NCBI GenBank assembly: GCA_019426215.1
Contig: CM033402.1
Coordinates: forward strand, 8,309,246 to 8,373,245
Length of the DNA stretch: 64,000 nucleotides
Direction of reading: 5' to 3'
From: Buddleja alternifolia
Taxonomy: Eukaryota > Streptophyta > Magnoliopsida > Lamiales > Scrophulariaceae
This document shows positions 32,701 to 43,164 of the stretch, piece after piece. Numbering within the stretch: position 1 is the first letter of the stretch; the number at the start of each line of letters is the position of its first letter. Below the pieces are notes generated by a model, which worked only from the letters and a program-made list of their open reading frames with translations, was not told the origin of the DNA and made no database searches. The position numbers and the translations under genes are program-made.

Positions 32701-34443
32701 CTTGAGTATGCCATCAAGTTCGAGTTCAAGGCAAGTAATAATGAAGCAGAGTACGAGGCTTTCATCATAGGCCTCCAAATGGCACTCAAGGGAGGAGCTA
32801 GGAACCTGATAGTATATTCAGATTCGCAGCTCGTGATAAAGCAAGTAGAAGGAGACTATGAAGCCAAGGAAAAGAGAATGATGGAGTATCTGAGAACCAT
32901 AGATACATTGCGGAAAAACTTCGATAAGCTGGAGGTACATCAGATACCTCGAGCTGAAAATACCAAGGCAGACTACCTGTCAAAGCTGGGTAGCTCTGTC
33001 ACCGATTGCAAGACACGGCAAATTACTATCCAATCTATAATAAAATCCAGCAGCGACAAGGAGGTCATGCAGGTGGAAGACGGAGAGGACTGGAAGACCG
33101 AATTGATCCAATACTTCACAAGTGGAATATTACCTGAGGAGCGAAACTCCAAACAAAGATTGCTCACACGAGCATCTAGGTTCACCATGATCGACGGTAT
33201 CCTCTATAAAAAGGCATTTGTTCAGCCACACCTGAGTTGTGTATCCAAGGAAGAAGGAGATTACATGCTCAGGGAAGTCCATGAAGGGTGCTGCGGCAGC
33301 CACATAGGAGGGGCTGCCCTAGCAGGGAAAGCCCTCAGAGCTGGATACTTTTGGCCTTCTTTAAAAGAAGATGCGGCTGAGTTGGTGAGAAAGTGTGAAC
33401 AGTGCCAGGTGCATGCCAGCCTCATCCACCAACCTGCGGAAATAATGCGGACGATGAATGTCCCTTGCCCATTTGCAAAGTGGGGCATGGATATTGTAGG
33501 GCCTTTTCCTATAGCAAAGGCCCAAAAGAATTTTCTACTAGTACTAGTAGATTATTTCAGCAAGTGGGTGGAAACTGAAGCTCTAGCCCGGATCACGGAG
33601 GCAGAAGTTATCCGATTCTTGTGGAGAAACATAATGTGCCGATTCGGCATACCTAGAGAGATTGTAGCTGATAACGGGCGACAATTTAGCGGAGCGAAGC
33701 TGAGGAATTGGTGTAAGGAGATGGGAATCCAGCAGCGCTTCAGCTCGGTAGCCCATCCTCAAACCAATGGTCAGGTCGAGGTCACTAATCGAATTATAGT
33801 ACAAGGTTTAAAAACCAGGTACGCATGCTTGAAATCTCTCTATTATATCAATTTCCTTGTTTCAAACCTATCATCCAATCCTATATACCTCCTGTATAAA
33901 TATGTTACTAACCTATCTACAAAACTGAAACCTCGGTCTAATAGACTGGAGGAAGTGGGAGGGAATTGGGTAGATGAACTACAATCTGTATTGTGGTCAT
34001 ATCGGACCACTCCCAAGTCCACTACAGGAAAGAGTCCTTTTAACCTGGTGTACGGAGCTGAAGCTGTCATACCTGCGGAGATCAGAGTACCGACCCATCG
34101 GGTCAGGTACTTTGATCCAGAGCAGAATGAGTAGAGGATGAGAGAAGATCTGGATTTGATCGAGGAGAGCAGGACAAGGGCATACCTACGAATGGAGAAG
34201 TACAAGCAGAGAATCCAAAGAGTGCAAGCAGTAAAAGTGAAGACCTGAGCTCTCCAGATAGGAGACCTGGTGCTAAAGAGGGTGGATGCTGTCCGTACAG
34301 TGAAAAAGCTGGACCCCAATTGGGAAGGTCCCTACAAAGTGGTCAAGGTGGTAGCAGGAGGAGCTTATGAGCTGGTCGATGGCAAGGGAAGACCGCTCCC
34401 TCGCCCTTGGAATATTCAAAATCTTAAAAAGTTTTATGTCTAA
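32701..34443 (+). pseudogene. Gypsy A second RNase H and integrase
   Basis: Same frame as the preceding part. RNase H continues with NNEAEYEAFIIGL and YSDSQLV. Integrase: zinc domain with HEGCCGSHIGG and CEQCQ, then catalytic core with MDIVGPFP, VADNGRQF and GQVEVTNR (D, D, E). The C-terminal part contains SPFNLVYGAEAVIPAEI and ends NLKKFYV stop at 34443. Stops: TAG 34132-34134 and TGA near 34246. A 126-nt intron-like block (33819-33944) sits between QGLKTR and LEEVGGNWVDE. Confidence 0.88.
33819..33944 (+). other. Probable spliceosomal intron within the integrase of gypsy A
   Basis: The block begins gtacgc after aaaaccag and ends ctaatag before actggagg. Removing it restores AGA CTG GAG and the usual continuous integrase text (KTR-LEE). 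It is AT/T-rich, unlike the surrounding coding sequence, and contains a perfect TACTAAC branch-site word at about 33906-33912, some 30 bases before the AG. At 126 nt (42 codons) with no stop, it leaves the frame open when retained. Confidence 0.7.
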
Positions 34444-35966
34444 ATATTCTTTACCCTGACTGACGCTATTATGAGTTGAATATTTTTCAGGAATACCTAG
34501 AAGGAATGTAATATCCCATTTGCAGGATTGGATGCAGAGCTCCACTTGGAAATTTTAGTAAGAATTTGCTTTGTTTTTATAAAATTTTGCAAATGTTGTA
34601 CCTATATTTTGCTATGTGAATAAACGTGGATATGCTTATGAAACTGTGAAAAGAAATAAGGGGGAGTTGGTGGAATGGGAGGTAGCCGGAGGTAGGATGC
34701 ACCACTTGGATGGGTAGCCCGGATTCGTATAGCCAAGCGGCCTACGGTTTCGAATCTGATGGCCCCATACCAAGAGGATATAAGGGTGGGTTGGTGTGGA
34801 GTTATTCTGGGAATAATTCTGTGACCAACTCGCATTGGAAGACCGGGGTTAAGGGAGTTACAAGGTTGGCTGGAGATATAAGGCTGGAGGAGGGGACTAA
34901 TTCTCCCACTCCTGGCTGAAATAAGGTGGGAAAATCGGGAAAAGAGAGAATAAGGAAGGATGCCAATGGTAGCAAACTGGCCAGCTGTGAGCCCGTTGAT
35001 GAAATGAGTAGGAAAGGAGAGGAGAAAAAGGGGAAACAAGGTAGGTGAAAATTGAGAATGGCAGGTCTCCACGACTGCCCATAAGAATGGCAGGTCTCCA
35101 CGACTGCCCATAAGAATGGCAGGTCTTCAAGACTGCATGAGAATGGCAGGTCTCCATGACTGCGTGAAATTAGCAGGTCTGCATGACTGCACGTGGGAAG
35201 GGCAAGTTTCCACGATTGCATCATGACATAGCTGGAAGCTACGGCTCAGTTAGTGCTCTATCAAAACTTTGTTAAGTAAGAACTAACAATGTGATCAGTA
35301 GAAAGAATGTTTATCTGTTTGATATCTTTCAGGAAGGGTTCCTATGCTAGAAAGGAAGGCGCATGTATGGCTTTAGAAAGTTGTAAGTATTGTCTCACAA
35401 TATTTAACGCTTTAAGCTTTACTTATACGTTCAATGTTGAAAGGAGGTTGTCAATATCATTTGGTAACCAAACGGAGAGCTGACTAACCTACCTCCCGCA
35501 AGGGAGAAAACAAGTCTTGTATGTTCAAAATTTTCAGGAAAAACAGCAGACATCCTTGGGAAATGGTATACAAAGGCACTCCAACGAATAAGCAAGTATA
35601 ATCATGCACCTCAAAAAGCTGTGAAAAAAGCTGTGTAAAATGCAAGAACAAGAAAGGAAGCACGTTAAAGCAAATTCCTAATACTCCCTTAAGGGGAAAA
35701 ACCATCACAAAATATCTCTGCCTAAAGCTAGGCAGGCGGAACACAAAGAGAGAAATTAAAATTGTCCATAGGGGCTACATATGCCCAAAACAAAAACGGG
35801 GAAGGATTGTACGAGGGGCTACATATGCCCCAAACAAGCACCAACACCAAACATTCTAAAAAAATTATGCTACGGGATTAGTCCCAACCCCCGCAGATGT
35901 ATCATCCACGTGGACAGAAGGAGTGGTGTCCGCAGCTGAGGGCGGTTCCACCACAGCACCTTCAGG
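34444..35966 (+). other. Spacer between pol and the antisense gene of gypsy A; contains tandem words
   Basis: Non-coding. At 35052-35215 about six copies of gaatggcaggtctccacgac-like words occur at ~31-bp spacing; these match, inverted, the array of element B at 12095-12290. The repeated ggggctacatatgccc near 35770 and 35815 is also shared with B. Both transcripts (gag-pol and antisense gene) would end here. Confidence 0.7.
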
Positions 35967-38227
35967 TTAGATAGCCACAAGAGGAGTCATAGGAGAAGCT
36001 GGAGGAGGGTCCTCTGGAGGAGCAGGGGGCTCTTCACCCTTAGAGTGAGCCATAAAAGCTGCGGCAGAATCCAGGAAGGAGATAGAGCTGCCAGCAGGGG
36101 GATAGCCCTGAGCTCGAAATTGAGAAACGCACCAATCAAACCCCTTGAAGAAGAATTCCAGGGATTGGTCGTCCACTTTAGCAGCAAATTCATCAGAAGT
36201 CAGGAGGGCCGCTTTCTGAGCAGCAAGCAAGGCTTGACCCTCCTTCGACTCAGGAAAGGCCTCTAGCCAGGTTTGGCGTTCTTTGCTCAAGGCCTCCTGC
36301 AACTGTGCAGCTTGGCTATCCAGGATAGCTTTGTTCTCCTTGGCCAGCTTTTTAGCTTTGGCAGCAACCTTGTTATAGCGTGATTCGTGAGCCTGCAGAT
36401 CTTTGAGCATTTTTTGCTCTTTCTCCTCCCAGGTCTGCTGGGCCTGCTTGAGTTTGTTTAGCTTTTTGTCCAGCTCCTTGACCTCATCTGAGCGGTCCTG
36501 GTCCAAGAAGGATTGGACAAATAGCTGGAAGAACTGCCCATGCGAAGAAAAAAATTAGCACATAGGAAAGTTTAAAAGACAGCAGAGCTGGATAAACCCA
36601 GATGAAGGCGTACCTTCGAAGCGATTTCTAAAGTCATATCCATGACTTCTTGGCGGGGAAGGGAGGATAGATGATGGCGATCCAGAGGGTTAATCAAATT
36701 TTTCAGGTAATCCCGAAGGGTGGCGCGATCTTTGGTCTTCAAAATGGATTGAGGTGGCATATCCTGAGCTCTAGAGCGCGTCCGCAAAGCTGGCGGATCA
36801 GGAGTAGCAAACAAAAATTGAGGCAGAAAATCTCTAAGATTTCCCTCAGAACCACGACGTTTTGCAGGAGGGGCATCAGAGGAAGCGTCCAGGTCGGTGG
36901 GACGTTTGCCCGTGGCTATCTCCTTAGCCAGGGCTGGATCCCGGCCTGGACGACCTGTGGCAGCTTAAGCCCGGGATGTGGGGACAGCCACCTGAATCGC
37001 ACCTGGAGGTGGACCACCTGGGGGTGGGGGAAGCAGAGCTGGAGGTGGACCTCCAATCAGCTTTCCTCTACGCTTCAAGACCTCGGCAGCTTGAGTGGCA
37101 TCCATTAATTGCTCTGCCCAAAGAAAGCAAAATCACCATCAGCACATAAAAGGTGAAACATAAAACATTCAAAACAAGTGCAAAGCTGGACTACCTAAAG
37201 TCTCGCCCTGCATATCAACCTGCATAGGGCTTAGTCCGAATAGATACAAGAGACGGGGATCAGTTAATTTCCCCAAGTCTCTAGGCTGCCAATTCATGTA
37301 TTCTAACAAGCTTTTATAAATAATGGGCATGGCACGAAAGCGATAAGCGGTGGAACCCTCAATACGGTCAAGGAACTTACGGCGAAAATCCCACTCTTCA
37401 TCCTCGGGAGAGGCTATGAAAAAGTAATTTTTCTTCCACTCTTTCTCGGCAGTAGGATAAGAGCCTATGAAAGATGTTTGCTTGTGAGAAGTAAAAAAGA
37501 AGACCCCTCCCTCAGTAGAAGAAGCGCGGGGAAGAAACAGGGCGTAGAAGAAGTCCGAAGTAGGGGTGTGACCTAAACTCTGAAGGAGCACGGAGAAGCC
37601 CGCCATTATGCGGATAACATTTGGGGCTAGCTGGTTTAGGGGAAGCCTAAACTTGTTAACTATGGAGACGAACAAAGGAGGTATTGGAAAGCGCAGACCT
37701 GCGCGAAGTTGAGCTACGTAAAAGCGCGTAAAACCTGGAGGTGGGCGATGGGGCCTATCATGCGCAGATGACACTACAATTTTGTAAGCAGGCGAAATAC
37801 CATAGTTTTGACGTATAATTTGGCCCTGTCTAGGGGTAAACCTAGAAGTGAAGACTTCCCAGAAGGATGTGTTCTGGGCTAACAAAGCCTTTTCCCGGCT
37901 ATTTAAGATAGCTAAATCAACGTCTCCTAAAGCGTCCGGGTCAGGAAGGTTCAAATCCTCATTATCTGAGGGAGAACCAGTCTGCCACGCCTCAGAATTT
38001 ACACTAGGAGTTGGTGAGGGGGTTTTTTCCCCACCACGACCATCCGAGAGGATATCGGAGGAAGAAATATCCACAAAATCCAGGTTTTTCAAAACCTGGG
38101 TAGCACTAAACGAAGCCTCTACCGAAGGCAGAGACGAGGAACTTGCGGCCATAGCCATGGCGTCAGGTTCCAACAGATTCACGCGATTAGTGTAATTTTG
38201 GGAATCTGAACCTAAGCTATTTGACAT
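35967..38227 (-). pseudogene. Antisense three-exon gene of gypsy A: Transposase_28-like domain and coiled coil
   Basis: Minus strand, convergent with gag-pol. Exon 1 38227-37195 starts MSNSLGSDSQN and holds an acidic N-terminus, then the domain with RPHRPPPGFTRFYVAQLRAG, FPIPPLF, NVIRIMAGFSVLL, DFFYALFLPR and a GLSP...GETL end. Intron 1 (81 nt). Exon 2 37113-36614: proline-rich start, then NPLDRHHLSSLPR. Intron 2 (80 nt). Exon 3 36533-35967: Lys/Glu/Gln-rich coiled coil followed by FFFKGFDWCVSQFRAQGYPP. Introns are GT-AG and the joins keep frame (ETL-EQLMD; SK-FFQ). About 699 codons, broken only by one TAA (36967-36965) in exon 2. A GT intron is also likely in the 5' UTR (ctctag/gtattt near 38319). 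The domain matches the Pfam 'putative gypsy type transposon' type as I remember it. Function unknown. Confidence 0.8.
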
Positions 38228-38828
38228 ATCGGCAAAAAGACAAAACAAAAACCAACACAGAAAGGGGACGATTTGCAAACAACAAATAAAAGCAAGAAGA
38301 TAAAGGAGAATAAATACCTAGAGATGTGCGGCGAACGTGGAGTAACTGCCAAACTTGAAGGATGAAGGGAGCAAGGAGTGGAGAAGGAAGTGGGACGATT
38401 TCTTAAGAAGACAGCCGGAGGGATATGGAAGGAAAAATATTCAGTTTTTGGTAACTGAATATCTTTGAAAAAAGAGGGGGATCATCCGAAAAAGAGGGCA
38501 AGCCCGGAAAAAGGGCAGGTTGAGTTTTCAACCCTACACGTGGCCTGATCTCAACAAAGAGCAGTTATGGCAGCAGGAAAACGGGCGTAATGATGAGGCG
38601 CGATCTCCCAGAAGCCGTCAAAGACCTGCCAGGCATGGGGAAGCTCAACCGACCTGGTCTTTTCTCTCAAATCCGCATTAGGGTTTCTTATACCCACTTG
38701 TGGAGATCATTCCGATTCTTCAGCTGGAGCAGCTTGGTGTCTCCATATAGTTCGGTCAGTTTGTCCCGAATTTTATCTTCTCAACTCTCGTAGCTTGACA
38801 AGTCAAACTACGGAGTTGGGGGGACTAT
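38228..38828 (-). other. Leader/promoter region of the antisense gene, with hairpin and polypurine tract
   Basis: Contains a perfect 10-bp inverted repeat with a 6-base loop (atattcagtt/aactgaatat, 38437-38462). The plus-strand polypurine tract tggggggga lies at 38817-38825, directly before the 3' LTR. The words around 38785-38828 are conserved in elements B and C (tagtttgacttgtcaagct on the other strand), so this strip is under common descent in all three. Confidence 0.6.
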
Positions 38829-39430
38829 TGATGTAGGTGGAATTCGGACTTTGGGCCAAGCTGAGGAAGCCCAAAACTTAATGGACTAAAACCCATTAAG
38901 AAGACAGATCTGGATCCTTTCTCTAAGATATCCAACCAGAGCTGGAAGACCTAGAAGACCTGGAAGACCTAGAAGACCTGGAAGACCAGCCAACCTAGAC
39001 CTGCGGAAAAGCGCGTATCTATATAAGGCAGGGTTGGGGACAAATATCAATCAAGACAATACTTACCTTAAATGAAGATCTGGCGGGATTAGGCAGCCGA
39101 GGGACATTAATGGTGATTGATCCATGATTAGATACATCCTAAAATTAGAAGGATGATGATTGATCCTCTTACCATATGTATAATTAGTATAGTTGAGCTT
39201 CTATAATTCACCCCACCCCCTCAAAAACGTGTATATATACCCCATCTCAAGCATAGTAAAGACACCTTTTGAATCTCCGTGGACGTAGGTCTAATTTTTG
39301 GATCGAACCACGTTAAAACTCTTGTCGTTTACATTATCACATTCATATTATTATTATATCTCACAAATATACTCGCATTATCCCAAGTAAGAATATAAAT
39401 ACATTGTTGGTGTGAAACCCACACACATCA
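38829..39430 (+). repeat. 3' LTR of gypsy element A (602 bp)
   Basis: TGATGTAGGTGGAATTC to CACACACATCA, preceded by the polypurine tract. TATA box at 39020-39026. Five 9-bp ggaagacct/agaagacct units. Followed by (AT)n, so no TSD can be scored. Confidence 0.92.
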
Positions 39431-39861
39431 ATATATATATATATATATACACACATATAATTAAATCAAGTCAACATACCATCGCCCTTGCTAAGACAAA
39501 ATCTAAATTCAAGTCCTAAGCTTCTCGCAACTTGGGCACATTGACAATCTTAATTAAATATATATATGTACACAAATCCTTTCCGTGGACCACAATTTCC
39601 GCCCAAGCAACACCATTTTAGTTAGAGTTTATATTTTGTGCGATTAATGGAATAAAATTGGCAACAACTGGAAAAGTCAGAGGACCAAATTGGCTAATAA
39701 GTGTAAAGGGGACAAAAACGGGTAAATTACGAGATCGATTTGGTACTATTTTCATTAACTATTTTTTCCCCGTAGTAGTGACTCTGTGTTAGTGTTTGTG
39801 AGTACTGTTAATTTAAGTGTAGTCTAGAATAGAAAATATTTGGGTTGAGAAGAACACACTA
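39431..39861. other. Probable terpene synthase intron remnant; no gene
   Basis: (AT)n at 39431-39450, then non-coding sequence up to the terpene synthase exon. Confidence 0.4.
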
Positions 39862-40106
39862 TCGTAGGTGCTTATATCATTCATATGTCTTGTCAAGAGA
39901 CCTGCAACCTCCACAATTTTAGGCTCACTCATCAGCCAATCAAAAGCTTCCTTTGAGGCAGATTCCATGCCCATGAAGATTGCTGACAAGCTCACAGCGG
40001 CGCCGCTTGCTCGGTGTCCATTGGACATATGGTCTTCAAATGTAGGCATCTCTTATCCCATATACCACTTGGCCTTCTTGTAGTAAGCGGTTCCAAGTAT
40101 TTTCAG
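39862..40106 (-). pseudogene. TPS-like: Terpene synthase, penultimate exon
   Basis: Minus strand. A good acceptor (cttttgcag at 40107-40115) opens an exon reading LKILGTAYYKKAKWYMG, stop, EMPTFEDHMSNGHRASGA, then GMESASKEAFDWL, SEPKIVEVAG and RHMNDISTYD. These are the family landmarks of the next-to-last exon of angiosperm terpene synthases (AKW...P.FEEY..NG; PKI......RL.DD...). A TAA after KWYMG makes it a pseudogene. The exon end near 39862 is approximate; a donor could be gata/gtgtgt. The next exon in the gene order is found at 16907-17210, past element A. The earlier exons with the DDxxD and NSE/DTE sites' first part are not visible up to 44755. Confidence 0.85.
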
Positions 40107-40311
40107 CTGCAAAAGACCAACATAAAATATATTGTAAAGAGAGGAGAAGAAACGAAAAAAATAATATATTTTTAAATTTTAAGTTTGAAGAGTATTTTAG
40201 TCGGCATAAAAAGTTATAATTATCATGTTTTTTTAATTTTTTTTGGACCCGAAAAAGCAGGGGCAAAAAGGTTATTTAGACTTTTAGGCAGAAAAATTTA
40301 CGGCAATGTCT

Positions 40312-41160
40312 GATAGGGGATCTCGTGGTAATTTATCAAAAATGAGGGAAATTTCTATAAGTAGGCTTAAAGTGAGGGGATGTGAGGTAAGTATCCCTAG
40401 TTTAATTTGTTTTTAAAACCTAATATGAAATTCAGATATTTTTCTGATGGATTGTTAGTGAGTTTGGGCGTGAAATCCTAAGCTATATAGGCCCTAAGGG
40501 TCATCAAAATTTATCGTTTCAAAATTAAGACTAGGACAGGTGGTAATTTAGCAAAACTGAGCCGAATTTCGGTAATTCGAGGGGACGTGAGAGGTAATTA
40601 TCCCTAGTTTAATTTGTTTTTAAAACCTAATACGAAATCCAGATATTTTTTGGATGCCTTTGTATTGAGTCTTGAAAAATCTGGTGCCATTTTGCATAGC
40701 CCCTTCATCGACACGGGAAGAGAGCTTCAAGCAAGCGGATTACCTTTCCGGCAATGAGCTTAGGAACTTTTCTTTGATTAGCTAGAGAAAGAGCTAGAGA
40801 GTAGTTTCGTTCTGTCTGGTCTAAAATGCCATCAAAATTGTATTGTTACTGGTGATAATTTATGAAAAATGAGGGGAATTTGGTAATTAGCCTTAAGTTG
40901 AGGGGATGTGAGATGTACTATTCCTAATTTAATTTGTTTTTGAAAACCTAATATATGAAATCCAGATATTTTTTGGATAGCTTCGTATTAGTCTTGAAAA
41001 ATCTAGTGGGCATGAAATCATAAGCTAATTAACTTCTATAGGCCCTAAGGGTCATCGAAATTTTATCGTTTCAAAATTAAGAGCGAGATCTGTGATAAGT
41101 TAACAAAAGTGAGGGGGATTTTGTTATTAAGCCTTAAAGTGAGGGGATATGAGAGGTAAT
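40312..41160. repeat. Array of four diverged ~230-310 bp repeats
   Basis: Shared words: gtgaggggatgtgag, cctagtttaatttgttttta, aacctaatatgaaat, gatattttttggat, ggccctaagggtcatc and tttcaaaattaaga. Copies begin near 40320, 40540, 40850 and 41090; the last is cut by the TRIM. An inverted copy lies at 42115-42310, so the set may be the two arms of a larger element. Confidence 0.75.
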
Positions 41161-41161
41161 C

Positions 41162-41866
41162 TGTTAGATTAGAGAAAACCTCGTAGAGAACTTGTATTAC
41201 TGAGTAACATATATATAGAGTTACATAGACTTGGTAAACAATTAAATCCTAAACTATAAACAAGGAAAGATAAATACACTCTAAGCTATAAAGATAAATA
41301 CAAGAAAATATAAGATAAGGAAAGATCCTACGCTAATCTAGAAGATATATTCTAACACTCCCCGCAGTCGAAATGAGAGATTCTCGAACGTTGAGATTGG
41401 ACTGAAAATCTAAGAGGAGCTAGGACAATACTCCTTTAGAGAATGCTTTGTAGCAGCATCTTTTATTTTCTTTGCTTCTTGGTTGATAAATATAATCTTC
41501 AATGGCTCTTGATTAAATCAAAAGAGTAGGTACTACAATGTTGTGTGTGGGAAGAAGAGAAAAAAAAATTAGGGAACCAGACGGGGACGGCTATGGTAGA
41601 GGCTGGCGGAAGCGAGAGATTGAGGGTTGAAAGAAGAAACTCTTTAGCTTGATACCATATTAGATAAGAGAAAAACCCCGTAGGAAACTTGTATTACTGA
41701 GTAACGTATATATAGAGTTACATAGACTTGGTAAACAAGTAAACCCTGAAATATAAACAAGGAAAGATAAATACAAGGAAATATATTCTAAGCTATAAAG
41801 ATAAATATACAAGGAAATATAAGATAAGGAAAAATCATATGCTAATCTATAAGATATATTCTAACA
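41162..41866 (-). mobile_element. TRIM (terminal-repeat retrotransposon in miniature), 705 bp
   Basis: Two similar ~200-bp direct repeats (41162-41357, 41658-41866) start, on the minus strand, with TGTTAGAATATATCTT. Next to the upstream repeat is TGGTATCAAGCT, close to the initiator-Met PBS; next to the other is the purine-rich gcggggag. Only about 300 bp without coding lies between. That is the plan of a TRIM. It inserted in the repeat array; no matching TSD is visible (taatc versus ttcaa). Confidence 0.85.
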
Positions 41867-42114
41867 TTCAATTATAATATTATTGGACAAAAAACTAATA
41901 AGGAACCACCAATAAGCATTTACGGACTAATTTCATTGCTTGTTAATAATAGTTAATAAATAGTTATCCCTCCCACATTGAAAATATGTACTAGCTAGTA
42001 AGTTTTTAAAAACTTAGCATCGAGAGTGGAAAGTAGTATTAAACAAAATAAAAGAGAGCAACAAAGTACAATACAACCTTTATAACTGTGAGCATGAAAT
42101 GGACCATTAAACAA

Positions 42115-42310
42115 CATTAAGAGCATGATTCTAGAACGGTCCCAGTCTTAATTTTAAAACGATCAAATTTCGATGATCCTTAGGTTCTATAGAAGTTAAG
42201 TAGCTTATGATTTCCCGACGACCAGATTTTTCTAGACTTATTATAAAATCATCAGAAAAATATCTTGATTTCGTATTAGATTTTAAAAACAAATTAAACT
42301 AGGAATGATT
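42115..42310. repeat. Inverted copy of the 40312-41160 repeat
   Basis: Reads as the reverse complement of the array unit: tcttaattttaaaacgat, atgatccttaggttctatag, cttatgattt, aaaaatatcttgatttcgta, aaacaaattaaactagg. The rest of 41867-43164 shows no gene. Confidence 0.75.
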
Positions 42311-43164
42311 AGCAGAAGAGATTGTTGATATTAAAAAGGATCGGCTGGAAAATGAAATTTAAAAGAGAAGATCATAATCCTCTGTGTCCAGTTTTCACAA
42401 TTATTTTTTATGAATAAATTGACTCACAAAGTATTAAATTAATAAGTAATATATTGATAACTTATAAATCAAAATATTATCCCAAATTTGTAGTTCTAAA
42501 CACATTCAAACCATTTTCTTGCATATTTCGAGGGATTAAAAAGAAAATTTGGACTAAAGTGTAATTCAAAAATTTATACATGACAATTTTGCCCTGAAAA
42601 ATGGACATGACATGTATTATGGGAAAAAATCATCGGACACAATTTTTAAATTAGTGAAAACTCGAAAAAATAAAAAAGGAAAAAACGGAAGCAAAAAGAA
42701 GATGCAAGATTTTTTGAGGAAACCCTAACCGTATGACTGTGATTTATGTTGGAGGAAACAACTGATCCTCTATTCAAAGATTGTGTTTCATCTCGTTTTT
42801 TATTTGAAACGCACACATCATGTGTACAAAACTCACGTCACATTTTATTTTTAGAAAAATAAACATAGTATGCATGAAGGATAAAACACCATGTGGAACA
42901 GAAAATCCAATTAATTGAGTGTAGGACGCCTAAGTGCCTTAGTGTAACGCCTATAATAGCAGTATGACAAACATGAATTTCAAATCCATTTGGACCTTAA
43001 TTAATCTCAATCCACACTCTAATGCAGCCGTATACTAATGCCTAATCGTACTATGATCATGCGGCAAAATTACTTTTTCCATACATTAAATTGGCCTGTT
43101 CGTTATTGTAGTACTTCAATGTGGGGTGTGCCAATTTAGGTACGGTAATGATACAAAAATTAAC

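Larger units (their letters stand above)
17925..39430 (+). mobile_element. Ty3/gypsy element A (Tat-lineage-like), about 11.6 kb, interrupted by a copia element
   Basis: Order on the plus strand: truncated 5' LTR, primer site, gag, copia insertion (19475-29389), rest of gag, protease, reverse transcriptase, RNase H, integrase, repeat-rich spacer, antisense three-exon gene on the minus strand, polypurine tract, 3' LTR. Protease-RT-RNase H-integrase order is that of Ty3/gypsy. The convergent extra ORF between pol and the 3' LTR is a known feature of Tat-lineage elements such as Retand, so I place A there by layout. All coding parts carry stops, so A is not autonomous now. It sits between two exons of one terpene synthase pseudogene. 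Confidence 0.9.

Noticed and set aside
37169..38278. 369-codon frame taken as a single-exon protein starting MQIVPF and ending SPALHLF
   Set aside because: The first 17 residues precede the ATG shared with element B and probably lie in the leader, and the last seven are intron 1 sequence after the donor; the spliced model fits A and B better.
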